Shown piece by piece: positions 18,871 to 28,440 of a DNA stretch of 57,768 bases (its first letter is position 1; each line of letters begins with the position of its first letter). The position numbers and the translations under genes are program-made. Origin of the DNA: Planctomycetota bacterium. Its GTDB lineage: Bacteria > Planctomycetota > Planctomycetia > Pirellulales > PALSA-1355. The stretch lies in NCBI GenBank assembly GCA_003389325.1, contig QQVE01000012.1, positions 1 to 57,768 of the forward strand, read 5' to 3'. The notes under the pieces were generated by a model. It was not told the DNA's origin. It did no database searches and was given only the letters and a program-made list of their open reading frames with translations.

Positions 18871-20010
18871 ATGGCATCCGACCAACGGCTGAGTCGCCGC
18901 GAGTTCGGCATGGTCGCCGTCGTCGGCACGACCGCGTTTTGCTCCTGGTCGGCGCCGCGCAAACAAAGCCAGTCGCCGGCTCCGCCCCGTTGGAACATAC
19001 GCGGAGGCGTGTCGCTGGCCGGCGCAGAGTTCGGCGCGACCAAACCGAGCTTTTCCAACCAGAACCCCGGCACGTACGGCAGGGACTACATCTATCCCGA
19101 CCAGCCGACGATTCGCTATTTCGCCCAGCACGGACTCGGCATCTTGCGGATTCCCTTCCGTTGGGAGCGTCTGCAACCGCGGCTCGGGCAGCCGCTCGAT
19201 CCGGACGAGCTCAATCGGATTCGCGAGGTCGTCGAGTGGGCCGCGGACGCCGGGGCCGCCGTCGTTCTCGACACGCACAACTATGGCCGCTACACACTGC
19301 AACTGGGCGGCAAGCCCAAGAGCGTCGTGATCGGCGAGCGGATCGGCCGCACGGCCCCGGTATCGAGCGCGCTGTTTGCCGACTATTGGCGCCGCATCGC
19401 CCAAGCGTTCGCGCACGACCCGACGATTCTCGGCTTCGGGCTGATGAACGAGCCGCACGATATGGGTCACTCGAGTTGGCAGGCGATTTCCCAACAGGCG
19501 GTCGAGGCGATTCGCACGGTCAATCGCGAGACCTCGGTGATCGTGGCCGGCGACGGGTGGTCGAACGCCCGACGATTCCCCGAGAGCAACGGCCCGCGGG
19601 CCTGGATCAACGATCCGGCCGATCGCGTGCTGTATGAAGCCCACTCCTATTTCGATTCCGACGGCACCGGCCGCTATGCCCGCAGCTATGCCGAGGAGTT
19701 GCGCGAGGATCCCGACCTCGTCCAACGGGGCGTGAAGCGCATCGGCGTGTTTTGCGACTGGTGCCGCCAGAACAACGTGCGCGGCTTCCTGGGCGAATTC
19801 GGCATCCCCGGCCAGAGCGCGGGTTGGCGGCGCGTAATGGACCACACCCTCGAATGGCTGCACGCGACCGACCTGCTCGCCTGCTATTGGGCCGCGGGCC
19901 AGTGGTGGCACGACTATCCGCTCTCGGTCCAGCCGACGGACGAGATGCGTCGGCCCGCGCCGCAATTGGCGATTCTGCGTCGTTGGCTCGTCCCCCAGGT
20001 CGAGTCATGA
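18871..20010 (+). CDS. Glycoside hydrolase family 5 (endoglucanase-like), Tat-type signal
   Basis: This 379-aa enzyme would cleave beta-1,4-glucan. The N-terminus SRREFGMVAVVGTTAF (residues 8-23) carries a twin-arginine motif followed by a hydrophobic stretch, so export of the folded protein is likely. The catalytic pair is visible: general acid Glu194 in LMNEPHD and nucleophile Glu309 in GEFGIPG. GH5 landmarks RIPFRWERLQP (93-103), DTHNYGRY (134-141) and AHSYFDSDG (257-265) are also present. It starts at ATG 18871 and its stop overlaps the start of the cellulose synthase gene (ATGA at 20007-20010). This parallels the role of BcsZ, a GH8 enzyme in proteobacterial cellulose operons, but with a different family. 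Confidence 0.9.
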   Translation: MASDQRLSRREFGMVAVVGTTAFCSWSAPRKQSQSPAPPRWNIRGGVSLAGAEFGATKPSFSNQNPGTYGRDYIYPDQPTIRYFAQHGLGILRIPFRWERLQPRLGQPLDPDELNRIREVVEWAADAGAAVVLDTHNYGRYTLQLGGKPKSVVIGERIGRTAPVSSALFADYWRRIAQAFAHDPTILGFGLMNEPHDMGHSSWQAISQQAVEAIRTVNRETSVIVAGDGWSNARRFPESNGPRAWINDPADRVLYEAHSYFDSDGTGRYARSYAEELREDPDLVQRGVKRIGVFCDWCRQNNVRGFLGEFGIPGQSAGWRRVMDHTLEWLHATDLLACYWAAGQWWHDYPLSVQPTDEMRRPAPQLAILRRWLVPQVES

Positions 20011-23000
20011 GTGTGGCGCAAATTCACGAACCGGTTCGAGCGCAAGCCGCTCCTGCCGCGGTCAAGAGGCGGCAGAGCCAGCGCTGGCGCCGCGTAGCGA
20101 TGTGCTTGGCCATGGCTACGACGATCGTCTACCTGGTGCTCCGCGCGTTGTTCACGATGAACCTGTCGAGCCCGCTGGGCGTGGCCTTTTCGCTGATGTT
20201 GTATGCGGCGGAGTGCTACGGCGGCTTGCTGCTGTTCTTGTTCTTCTTTCAGATTTGGGACGTGCGCAACCCGCCGCCGGCTCCGGTTTTGCGGGGCCGC
20301 ACCGTCGACGTCCTCATTCCAACCTACAACGAAGACGCCCAACTCTTGCGCGGCACGATTTCGGCCGCGCTAAGCATCGACTACCCGCACCGCACGTACG
20401 TCCTCGACGACGGCAACCGGGCCGACGTCCAAGCGCTTTGCGAAGAACTGGGGGCCGATTACATCACCCGCACCACCAACCAGCACGCGAAGGCGGGCAA
20501 TCTGAACCACGCGCTGGAAAGAACCGACGGCGAGTTCGTCGTGGTCCTCGATGCCGACCACGTCGTCGAGCGGCACTTCATCGACCGGCTCGTCGGGTAC
20601 TTCGTCGACGAACAGATGGGCTTCGTGCAGACGCCCCACGCCTTCTACAACTTCGATGCCTTTCAGGGCGTGCTGAACTACGAACGCGGCAAATACTGGG
20701 AAGAGGGCATGTTGTTCTACAACGTGACCCAGCCTGGCAAGAACCGCTGGAACTCGGTCTCCTTCTGCGGCAGCGCCGCGATGTTTCGCCGCAAGGCCCT
20801 GGAGGACGTGGGGCTGGTCGCCACCGAGTCGATCACCGAAGACATGCTCACCGGGCTGCGAATGCACGCCAAGGGGTGGAAGAGCCTGTTCGTCAACGAA
20901 CGGCTGATCTCCGCCATGGCCGCCGAAGATATCTCCAGCTTCACCACCCAGCGACTGCGCTGGGGCGAGGGAAACTTGGGCATCTTCGCCATCGACAACC
21001 CGCTCACGATGAAGGGGCTCACCCTTGCCCAAAGAATCTGCTACCTGGGCTCTATGCTCTCCTGGACCACGGGCGTGCAGAAACTGCTGATCTACGGCAC
21101 GCCGATGCTGATGTTGCTGACCGGCGTGGCCCCGGTCAACAAGCTGACCTGGCAGTTCGCCCTGCTCGTCGGCGTTTACCTGGCCGCCGTCTGGACGGGC
21201 GTGAAAGTCGCCAGCAACGGCTACGGTTGGCTCGTGGCGATCGAACTAACGCAGATGATCTCCTTCTGGACCCAGGTGCGCTGCACCTGGCGGGCCATCT
21301 TCAAGCGCAAGCGGGCCAGGTTCATCGTCACCGCCAAACGGCGGTCTCAGTCGAAGAGCGTGCTGCGCCACCTCGCCCCGCAGATCACGATCATCGCCGT
21401 AAGCGCGCTGGCCATCTTGTGGGCGCTGTCCCGTTACCTGCTGCACCTGTCGCACGACCTCATCGGTCTGACTATCGGTTCGGCGTTGTTGATCATCTAC
21501 TCGTACCTGGCGTGGGTCGTAATCGGCCGTGCCCTGCGATCGCGCGATCGCCGCTGCTCGTGGCGGCATCCGGTGGCACTGCACGTCGACTACGAAGCGA
21601 CATTCGACGACGGCACCAAAATCCAAGGCCACGGCGTCACCCGCGACATCAACGAAACGGGCTGCGGCCTCGTCGCGTTCGAGGCGCTCGGCGGCGCCGC
21701 CGAGATCGACATGACCATCCGCGCCGCCGATCGCGCCGTCTTCTGCCGAGGCATCATCCGATCGCAGACCTCCGCCGCCCGGGGACGCGGCGCGAAGGGC
21801 CCGCCGCCGCAGGCCGTGCTCTACGGAATCGAGTTCGAGCAGCCGAACAAGGAGCAACTGAACGAGCTTTGGTGGATGGGGGCCCAGTTCGCTGTCGGCC
21901 TGCACTACGAGCGATTCTCGGGAGGGCAGTTCGGGCTCGCCCCGGTCGACCGACTGCCGAAGCGTTCCGACGAATGGCAGTTCGAACTGCCCGTCTCCTT
22001 GTGGCTCAACGACGACCACACCGCAGAAGCCGTGACGAGAACTTTGGGAGCCAAGACGATGACGGTGTTGATGCCCGACACAAGCGTGACCACACAGCCC
22101 GCCAGAATCGATCTGGAAACTCCCTTCGGCCGCGTGGACACGTGGGCCGAACTCGTCGATCTGCGGCTGCGAACCGTGGCCGGCTACTACGTGCAGGAGG
22201 CCCGCTACCGATTCCGCCATCTTTCGCCCGAATCAAACTTCGTGCTGCAAGCGACCCTGCGGCAGCGCCACTCGAAAACCCTCACCCCGATGCTGCATTC
22301 GCTGCCCAACCGCCGCCCGCCCGAGTCGTTGCGCCGCACCGGGCTCGTGATGGGCACCACGGGCATCGCCGCGGCCGCCGTGCTGTTGGTCGTGGTGCTC
22401 TTCAACCGCGACGACGTCGCGCTGACGCGGGCAGAACTGGGCTTCATGACCGACCGCCTGCACGACCGACTCGTCGAGATGACCCATCGCGTCAAGCTGG
22501 AGACCGAGGCCGACGAAGCCCGCCTCTGGCGATTGCGCGAGGTGATGACCGACCTCGAGCACCAGGCAGAAGTCCAACGCATCGACGAGGCCATCGCCAC
22601 CAGCAACCCGAAGGGCGTCGAGGGCAAAATCCTCAAGGCCGCGAGCCTGCAAAAATTGAAGCGCGAAGAAGAGGCCGAATCGATCTACGGGGCGCTGCTG
22701 GCCAAGGTCGACGACCTCGACGTCGATCAGCGGAAATGGGAAATGATTCTCTCGGCGGCACGCAACGCCTCGCACCTGGGCAACTTTGCCGAAGCGGCCA
22801 AGCGGTACGCCCTGCTCGAGCAATACGGACCGCTGACCGAGGAGGTGCGCCTCGAATACGCGGGCGTGCTGCTGCGGATCGGCCGCGCCGACGAGGCGGA
22901 GCAATTGCTCGCTCAGGGGACGCCGACGTTCGCCGACCTGAAGTTCCTGGCGAAGATCTATGCATCGACGGGACATTTCGGCAAGGCGGTCGAGGTCTAC

Positions 23001-23597
23001 AACCAGATGCTGGCCATGCAGCCCGGCGATCCGGACGCGCTCATTGGGAAAGCCGACAATCTGAGCTGGATGCACCAGCACGACCAGGCGGCCGCCATCT
23101 ATCGCCAGCTTCTCAAGCGCGACGGCGGCAAGCAGGACGTGCAGAAACGGTTGGCCGAAGCCCTGCTCTATGGAAAACACTACCCAGAGGCGCTGCGTCT
23201 CTACGCGGGACTGCTGGAGGGCGCACGCCAGCAGCAAGATCTGTGGAACGGCTTCCTGATGGCCGCCGCCGGCAGCCCCACGCTCCAGAAATCCGAACAA
23301 GCGCTGCTCGACTGGCTCTACCAGCAGCGCGATCGCAACCACAGCATCGACTTCCTGAAAAGCCTCGCCAGCGCCGAGGCCCAGCACGGCAAGCTGGCCC
23401 ATTCGGTCGAGCTGTTGGAGCCGCTCGTCGAGCGCGAGCCGCACGACACGGACCTGCGCCTGCAACTGGCCGACACGCTCCATAAGCTGAAACGCTACGA
23501 GGAAGCCGACGCGCAGTACCGGCGATTGCTTGCCGAAACGGAGCCTCCCACGGTGCTGACCTCGGAGACCACGCCGGCCGAAGCCCCATCGGAATAG
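20007..23597 (+). CDS. bcsA: BcsA-like cellulose/beta-glucan synthase with PilZ domain and fused TPR tail
   Basis: This 1196-aa protein would polymerise UDP-glucose at the inner membrane. Two N-terminal helices (about 30-50 and 58-82) precede a GT2 domain with DDG (134-136), DAD (182-184), TED (277-279) and QRLRW (315-319). More helices lie at about 340-505. A PilZ domain follows: RCSWR (516-520) fits RxxxR, and DINETG (547-552) fits DxSxxG with Asn for Ser, so c-di-GMP activation is likely. After a further beta-rich section there is a helix at about 779-799, then a coiled coil and at least five TPR-like units to the end. BcsA normally ends near the PilZ/TM part, so the extra 400 residues are a fusion. 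No bcsB is present nearby. Confidence 0.92.
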   Translation: MSVAQIHEPVRAQAAPAAVKRRQSQRWRRVAMCLAMATTIVYLVLRALFTMNLSSPLGVAFSLMLYAAECYGGLLLFLFFFQIWDVRNPPPAPVLRGRTVDVLIPTYNEDAQLLRGTISAALSIDYPHRTYVLDDGNRADVQALCEELGADYITRTTNQHAKAGNLNHALERTDGEFVVVLDADHVVERHFIDRLVGYFVDEQMGFVQTPHAFYNFDAFQGVLNYERGKYWEEGMLFYNVTQPGKNRWNSVSFCGSAAMFRRKALEDVGLVATESITEDMLTGLRMHAKGWKSLFVNERLISAMAAEDISSFTTQRLRWGEGNLGIFAIDNPLTMKGLTLAQRICYLGSMLSWTTGVQKLLIYGTPMLMLLTGVAPVNKLTWQFALLVGVYLAAVWTGVKVASNGYGWLVAIELTQMISFWTQVRCTWRAIFKRKRARFIVTAKRRSQSKSVLRHLAPQITIIAVSALAILWALSRYLLHLSHDLIGLTIGSALLIIYSYLAWVVIGRALRSRDRRCSWRHPVALHVDYEATFDDGTKIQGHGVTRDINETGCGLVAFEALGGAAEIDMTIRAADRAVFCRGIIRSQTSAARGRGAKGPPPQAVLYGIEFEQPNKEQLNELWWMGAQFAVGLHYERFSGGQFGLAPVDRLPKRSDEWQFELPVSLWLNDDHTAEAVTRTLGAKTMTVLMPDTSVTTQPARIDLETPFGRVDTWAELVDLRLRTVAGYYVQEARYRFRHLSPESNFVLQATLRQRHSKTLTPMLHSLPNRRPPESLRRTGLVMGTTGIAAAAVLLVVVLFNRDDVALTRAELGFMTDRLHDRLVEMTHRVKLETEADEARLWRLREVMTDLEHQAEVQRIDEAIATSNPKGVEGKILKAASLQKLKREEEAESIYGALLAKVDDLDVDQRKWEMILSAARNASHLGNFAEAAKRYALLEQYGPLTEEVRLEYAGVLLRIGRADEAEQLLAQGTPTFADLKFLAKIYASTGHFGKAVEVYNQMLAMQPGDPDALIGKADNLSWMHQHDQAAAIYRQLLKRDGGKQDVQKRLAEALLYGKHYPEALRLYAGLLEGARQQQDLWNGFLMAAAGSPTLQKSEQALLDWLYQQRDRNHSIDFLKSLASAEAQHGKLAHSVELLEPLVEREPHDTDLRLQLADTLHKLKRYEEADAQYRRLLAETEPPTVLTSETTPAEAPSE

Positions 23598-23646
23598 CCG
23601 CCTGGCCATCGTCGGCTGTCGTTCTGACTCGCGAGCGTTCCCCGCC

Positions 23647-26600
23647 CTACAACCGCCAGACGCCGTAGGCCATCGCCCCGGCCGCGTTGTACACCTGGTT
23701 GGGACTGCGGATCACGTTGAAGTCGAGCGTCCAGGTGAACGATTCGGAAACGTCGCGCTGCCAGCGGCCGTTGGCGACGAAGAAGGGAATGCCGTTCGAG
23801 TCAACCACACCGCCGGCGAACACCGAGTAGTCGTGCTGATTCGCCCCGTCGAAGCGGTCGCGGCTCAGCCAGTGCTTCCACTCGAGTCCCATCGTCGGGA
23901 ACACGTAGGCCGACGGCGCGAAGTAGGGATGAATCGTGCCCACCAGCGACGACGGGAAGTTTGGACCGAAGATCGTCTGCTCGGCGAATCCGTAGAAATC
24001 CACGTTCACCAGCGCGCTCACCTGCTTGCGGCCCTCTTTCAGCACCCATTCGGAATTCACATTCAGCCAGTTGACCCAATTGTGGTCCGACAGGTTGGCC
24101 ACGCGGTAGAAGCCCCCCAGCGTCCACAGCCGCGTCGGACGGTAGACCGCGTCGATCTGAATCCCCGTGGTGTAAATATCCTGGCGAATCGCCTCGCCGC
24201 AGACGTAGTAGTTCTCCAGGTAGCCGGTCACCATCACGTTGAAGTCGTCGCCGTTGAGTAGATCGAGCCCGGCCCGAAACGTCGGTCGCGTCTGCAATCC
24301 GTATTGATAGTTCTCCACCGCCAGCTCGATGAACATCAGCGAATCAGTGGCGTACTTCTGCTGCCAGCGAACGAAGGGGATCTGGCCCCAGTTGGCCCGG
24401 TCGTCGGTAGGTTGCAGCAGTCGTTCGCGGTAGCCCCACTCGAAGAACTCGTCCGCGTCGCCCAACGGGTGCCGCGCGGCAAACGAGAGGTTGAGCCACG
24501 TGATGTTCGCCAGGCCTTCGCGGCCGAACTGCTTTTGGTAGTCGATCACCGGCAGGATCTTGGGGTGCAGTTCCATCTCGGTGCGCAACAGGGCCGTGGC
24601 CGCGTCTTCGTGGCAGGGGTTCATCGCCAGCAGCCGCCGATACGTTTCGATCGCACACTGCGTGCGGCCCAGAGCGCTTTGCGCTTGCGCCAGGTTGAAC
24701 AGCGCCGCATCGTTCCACGGCTCGACCTCGATCAGCCGCTCCAGCCGCGGAATGGCCTCGTACAAGTGCCAGCCGCGGACCGCCGTGGCATCGAACTCCA
24801 TCGACATGAACTGGTCGAACAGCATCGGCTCCGGCTCGCCCGTGTTGGCGCTGTTGGGCACGTCGGTCGGGTCGACGTCGTCGCTAAACGGGGCGGCCTC
24901 GTCCAGGTCCTCGTCGAAAAAGTCGGCGTCGTCTTCCAGATCCGCGTCGAGCGACGCCGCAGGCGGACGCGAGGCGTACAGACCGTGGGCTGCCTCGAGC
25001 CCGTGGTTGCTCTCGACCATCCGCGCCATCTCGCGCTTGACGTTGGGGTCGCCGGGCATTTGCCGGACCACCATCGAATACTGCACTTCGGCGGCGCCGT
25101 AGGCCATGTGCCGCTCGAGCGAGCGCGCCAGCCCCAGCCGGGCGCGAACGTTGGTGGGCGACACGCGAAGCGCCGCGATAAACCAGCCGTTGGCGCACCC
25201 AGCGGCTTCCTCTCCGCAACATTCGGCGTGCAAGTCGCAGAGGCTGCTCGAATCGCAGCGGCAGTCGCAAAGCTGCGCGGCCTCGCCCCGGAGATTCAGC
25301 AATACCAGGTTGCCCGGCGTACCCTGCAATGCCCCATCGACCACGACGGCCGCGGACGGGCAGTCGCAGTAGTTCATGGCCAGGTTCGCAAACACGGTGG
25401 CCCAGTACGCCCCCGGTGCCAATCGCGTGGGACCGAGCCCGAACGCATAGCGCGCCAACTCCCCTTGGCCCGTCACCTGCGCGGCCCGGTACAGCCCGTA
25501 GGCCATTTCGGGCGGCGGCTCGTCAGCGGCCTCAACCAGAAAGTCGAAATGAGCGGCCGCCGCCGGGCCGTTTCCTTGCTCGAGCAGCACGTATCCCAGC
25601 CGCGTCTGCAGCGCGGATTGCTCGCGCGGGGTCTGGCCGTCGACCTTGGTGGTGGCCACCTGCTTCGCGGCGCCGAAGCACCGCATCTTCGTCAGCGCTT
25701 CGACCAGCAGGATGCGGCTGCCCACGTCGGCGGGCTGCTCCCGCAGCAGTCCGTCCAACACGTTCACGGCCTGAGGGTATTGGCGGCTCAGCAGATAGTT
25801 CTTGGCGTGCAAACGAAGGATCGTGCGACGCAGCTCCGTGTCGTTCGTCGGGCACTGGGTCAACGCAGCCGCATAGATCGCGTCGGCATGGGCATACTGT
25901 TGCGAGGCATGGTAGGCGTCGGCCAGCAGCATCGTCGCTTCGACGTCGCGGCGGTTCGCGCGTCTCCGCCGCTTGGCCAGCTCGATCGCCTCGGCGTACT
26001 CGCCGACCAGCGTGTGATAGTCGATCAGCACCGTCGAATACTCGCGCCCCCGCCGGCCATCGCCGAGTTCGTCCAGGATGGCCTTCGCCCGATCGACCTC
26101 GTAGAGCCGCAGATACGTTCTGGCCATCCACAGCCGGGCGTGCCGCTCGTGGGGCCAGCGGCGCAAGATCTCCTGGTACAGAGCCAGCGCCTCGGCAAGC
26201 GCCTGCTCGTCGTACAGCCGATCGGCCAGCGCAATCCACGGTCCCGCACTTGCCAGCTCCTGCGCCGGGAGCGCGTCGATCAGCGCAAGCGCCCGGCCGC
26301 GTTCGTTCACGTTCACCAGCGCCAACACCAGCGGCGCGGCAATCGTCTCATCCTCGCGATGGGCCTCGTGCAACGGCTCAAGCAGCCGCACGGCCTCCTC
26401 GGGCCGCCGCATGTCGATCAACAACTGTGCCAGCGCCACCGTCGTGGCCGGGTCGAGATCGCGCAAGCGGGCAATGTGCTCGTCGTAAAACTTTCGCGCC
26501 TCGGCATGGCGATGCTCGAGAACCAGCGATTGGGCCAACTTGATCGTGGCCTGGCGGCGTAGCCGCGGATCGGAGAGCAGCGCCCGAAACTGCTCGCGCG

Positions 26601-27207
26601 CCGGCTGGTAGTCCTTCAGCCGCATCAGCAGATTGCCCAGCGCCAGCCGATATTCGCCGACGTCGCCGTCGCCGGAAACCAAATGCTCCAATTGACGTCG
26701 GCCGTCGGCCAACCGTCCAGCCTGCAACAGCAGTCCCCCGTATTCGTAGCGCACCTGCTCGTTGTCCGGCTCCAGCCGCAGCAGTTCGTCGAAACGCTCG
26801 AGCGCTTGCGGCAGGTCGCCCATCGCCACGGAATTGCGGGCCGCCCGCAGCAGGATCTCAGCGCGGCGGTTGGCCACATAATGCGAAGCTTCGGTCGAGG
26901 ACTCGCCTTTCGGTGCAGATGGCTTGACGGGCTCGGCCGTATGCGGGTCGACGATCTCCGGTGCGGAGGGCAGGGGGGGCGCGGGCAGCATCTCTGCGCC
27001 AGGCGATCGTTGCTTCCTTCCGGTGGATTCCTTCCTGGCGTCCGCCGCCGGTTGAAGCGCCACCCAGCGCGTGGGTTCCGACCCTCCCACAGGCCGTGTC
27101 GCCGACTGTTGACCGCAGGCCGTGGGCGACCATGCAACGGCCGGCAGACAGACGAGCAAGCGCGCAGCCAGAAGGGCGATCGCCTTGGGTAACGAAATCC
27201 GTTTCAT
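23647..27207 (-). CDS. BcsC-like outer-membrane exporter: TPR scaffold plus C-terminal beta-barrel
   Basis: This 1186-aa protein starts at ATG 27207 with a signal peptide (about residues 1-33). Residues about 110-610 are TPR repeats (for example AVAQLLIDMRRPEEAVRLLEP-like and LRLEPDNEQVRYEYG units). Residues about 611-674 are unusually Cys-rich, with CDC, CDCRC and CC pairs. An acidic stretch (about 749-779) precedes more TPRs. Residues about 959-1186 show alternating aromatic beta-strands (YQYGLQTRPTFRAGLDLLNG, YLENYYVCGEAIRQD) and end in GVWRL, consistent with an outer-membrane barrel. Size and order match BcsC or PgaA. It converges on the bcsA-like gene with 49 bp between stops, so the two halves of the export path are on separate transcripts. 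Confidence 0.85.
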   Translation of the reverse strand: MKRISLPKAIALLAARLLVCLPAVAWSPTACGQQSATRPVGGSEPTRWVALQPAADARKESTGRKQRSPGAEMLPAPPLPSAPEIVDPHTAEPVKPSAPKGESSTEASHYVANRRAEILLRAARNSVAMGDLPQALERFDELLRLEPDNEQVRYEYGGLLLQAGRLADGRRQLEHLVSGDGDVGEYRLALGNLLMRLKDYQPAREQFRALLSDPRLRRQATIKLAQSLVLEHRHAEARKFYDEHIARLRDLDPATTVALAQLLIDMRRPEEAVRLLEPLHEAHREDETIAAPLVLALVNVNERGRALALIDALPAQELASAGPWIALADRLYDEQALAEALALYQEILRRWPHERHARLWMARTYLRLYEVDRAKAILDELGDGRRGREYSTVLIDYHTLVGEYAEAIELAKRRRRANRRDVEATMLLADAYHASQQYAHADAIYAAALTQCPTNDTELRRTILRLHAKNYLLSRQYPQAVNVLDGLLREQPADVGSRILLVEALTKMRCFGAAKQVATTKVDGQTPREQSALQTRLGYVLLEQGNGPAAAAHFDFLVEAADEPPPEMAYGLYRAAQVTGQGELARYAFGLGPTRLAPGAYWATVFANLAMNYCDCPSAAVVVDGALQGTPGNLVLLNLRGEAAQLCDCRCDSSSLCDLHAECCGEEAAGCANGWFIAALRVSPTNVRARLGLARSLERHMAYGAAEVQYSMVVRQMPGDPNVKREMARMVESNHGLEAAHGLYASRPPAASLDADLEDDADFFDEDLDEAAPFSDDVDPTDVPNSANTGEPEPMLFDQFMSMEFDATAVRGWHLYEAIPRLERLIEVEPWNDAALFNLAQAQSALGRTQCAIETYRRLLAMNPCHEDAATALLRTEMELHPKILPVIDYQKQFGREGLANITWLNLSFAARHPLGDADEFFEWGYRERLLQPTDDRANWGQIPFVRWQQKYATDSLMFIELAVENYQYGLQTRPTFRAGLDLLNGDDFNVMVTGYLENYYVCGEAIRQDIYTTGIQIDAVYRPTRLWTLGGFYRVANLSDHNWVNWLNVNSEWVLKEGRKQVSALVNVDFYGFAEQTIFGPNFPSSLVGTIHPYFAPSAYVFPTMGLEWKHWLSRDRFDGANQHDYSVFAGGVVDSNGIPFFVANGRWQRDVSESFTWTLDFNVIRSPNQVYNAAGAMAYGVWRL

Positions 27208-27790
27208 TCAACGCGCGCTAACGTCGGGAGGGCCGCCGGTTGTCCGGTAACCGGGCGGTAGTACGGGTGGGATCAGCCGGCCAGTGGCTGCGAGTTTAGG
27301 ATTCGCATGCGGGGCAGCAGGCAACAAACCTCATGTTGCACCTGACCATTTGTTGATCGGGCTCGCTTCGAGGCGATGTTTAACCAGCACGCCGCCTGTT
27401 GCCTCACCAATCCGACCACTACGACCCGCGCCGCAAGCGCCGAAAGTGGGGGGAGGTTTCTTCGCGCGATACCTGTTGTCACCCCACGCTTAGCAGTGGG
27501 GCACCAGACGGCAGGGGTGGCAAGACAGATTGTCGGCTGTCGCGGCCGAGCGATGTTTTCTCGTCGCGCTTCCCAGACGGCAAGCAGCCTTCGCTTCGCG
27601 GACGCACCGGTTCAACTCCGCCTGCGGACCAAAGATACCGACGGAGATGCGACGCTGGCCGACACGTATGAGGCGTGGGGATCTGGCAGCGTAGTCCATT
27701 CGAGCGATACTCCCTTGAGTTGTTGAGGCTGACGTGCCGGATGAATGCGTTTGGGAAGCAGCATCGGTTGCGGGGGCAGCGAGTTCCCCC
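27208..27790. other. 583-bp intergenic stretch, no gene supported
   Basis: This separates the BcsC-like gene from the Mrp operon, both on the minus strand. Short frames on both strands lack starts, domains or neighbour-like codon use. The only structure I see is the stem-loop at 27482-27501. It should contain the promoter of the BcsC-like gene, but I could not pick a convincing -35/-10 pair. Confidence 0.5.
27482..27501. other. GC-rich stem-loop
   Basis: CCCCAC (27482-27487) pairs with GTGGGG (27496-27501) around an 8-nt loop that itself contains GC..GC. No T-run follows on either strand, so it is not a standard intrinsic terminator. Confidence 0.45.
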
Positions 27791-28165
27791 TCAAGGTTCA
27801 TCTGACTGCTCGATTTCCTCCTGGTCAGTGCTTTCGAGCAGGTAGGGGGCGTTTCCCATTTCATCAAGGTTCGTACCAGCCCACAGCGGAACTCCCTGGG
27901 CTTTGGCCGATCGGCCGATCATATGGGCCGCGATCGGAGCCGTTAGGAACAGGAAGGCGACGACCAACATGAGCCGGACGGCCGGCTCCATGCCTTCGAA
28001 TGACACCGCGGCGGCCAGAGCGAGACAGCTTGTGCCCAACGTTGAGGCCTTGGTCACGACCTGCGCCCGCATGTACAAATCGGGCATGCGCACGATACCG
28101 ATCGCGGCCAACAGAGAAAAAAGCGTCCCGATCGTGATGAGGACGACGACGAGCCACTCGGTCAT
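27791..28165 (-). CDS. mrpG: Mrp Na+/H+ antiporter subunit G
   Basis: The product is 124 aa, starting at ATG 28165 (MTEWLVVVLITIGTLF). Three membrane helices are visible, with the MrpG hallmark IGIVRMPDLYMRAQVVTKASTLG at about 22-44. It is the last gene of the operon and overlaps mrpF by 4 nt. A hydrophilic acidic C-terminal tail of about 35 residues is longer than I expect for this family. It acts as a small subunit of the seven-part membrane antiporter. Confidence 0.9.
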   Translation of the reverse strand: MTEWLVVVLITIGTLFSLLAAIGIVRMPDLYMRAQVVTKASTLGTSCLALAAAVSFEGMEPAVRLMLVVAFLFLTAPIAAHMIGRSAKAQGVPLWAGTNLDEMGNAPYLLESTDQEEIEQSDEP

Positions 28166-28440
28166 GGAAGTTCTCTCCGCTGAACGTACAACGCGAAAGC
28201 GACGGTTCCGAGAAAGTTGATGAGTGCCAGCACCGTTGCCACCCGGAGTTGGTAGAGTTCGTGCGTCGAAATCCCCAACAGCAGCACGCCGCCGACCAGC
28301 AAGTTGCCAATCATGTCGAACGCCACGACGCGATCCGGCAGCGACGGTCCACGGATCAGGCGCGCAAACGCCACGCCGACTCCGAGCGAAAGCAGCCACA
28401 GAGCGACCTCAGCCGCCTGTTGCGGATCGACGTGTGTCAT
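28162..28440 (-). CDS. mrpF: Mrp Na+/H+ antiporter subunit F
   Basis: The product is 92 aa, with three helices and the MrpF signature RLIRGPSLPDRVVAFDMIGN at about 27-46. It starts at ATG 28440 inside the end of mrpE (4-nt overlap) and its stop overlaps the mrpG start. Its Asp residues in the second helix are the positions implicated in ion movement in this family. Confidence 0.92.
   Translation of the reverse strand: MTHVDPQQAAEVALWLLSLGVGVAFARLIRGPSLPDRVVAFDMIGNLLVGGVLLLGISTHELYQLRVATVLALINFLGTVAFALYVQRRELP

Noticed and set aside
20102..23485. 1127-codon plus-strand frame inside the bcsA-like gene in another phase
   Set aside because: Arg/Pro-rich with no motif, while the overlapping frame has all GT2 motifs.
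24304..26562. 752-codon plus-strand frame opposite the BcsC-like gene
   Set aside because: Antisense shadow of the TPR repeats, without a signal peptide or domain.
27490..27867. 125-codon minus-strand frame before and over the end of mrpG
   Set aside because: Overlaps mrpG in another phase and lacks a domain or ribosome site.
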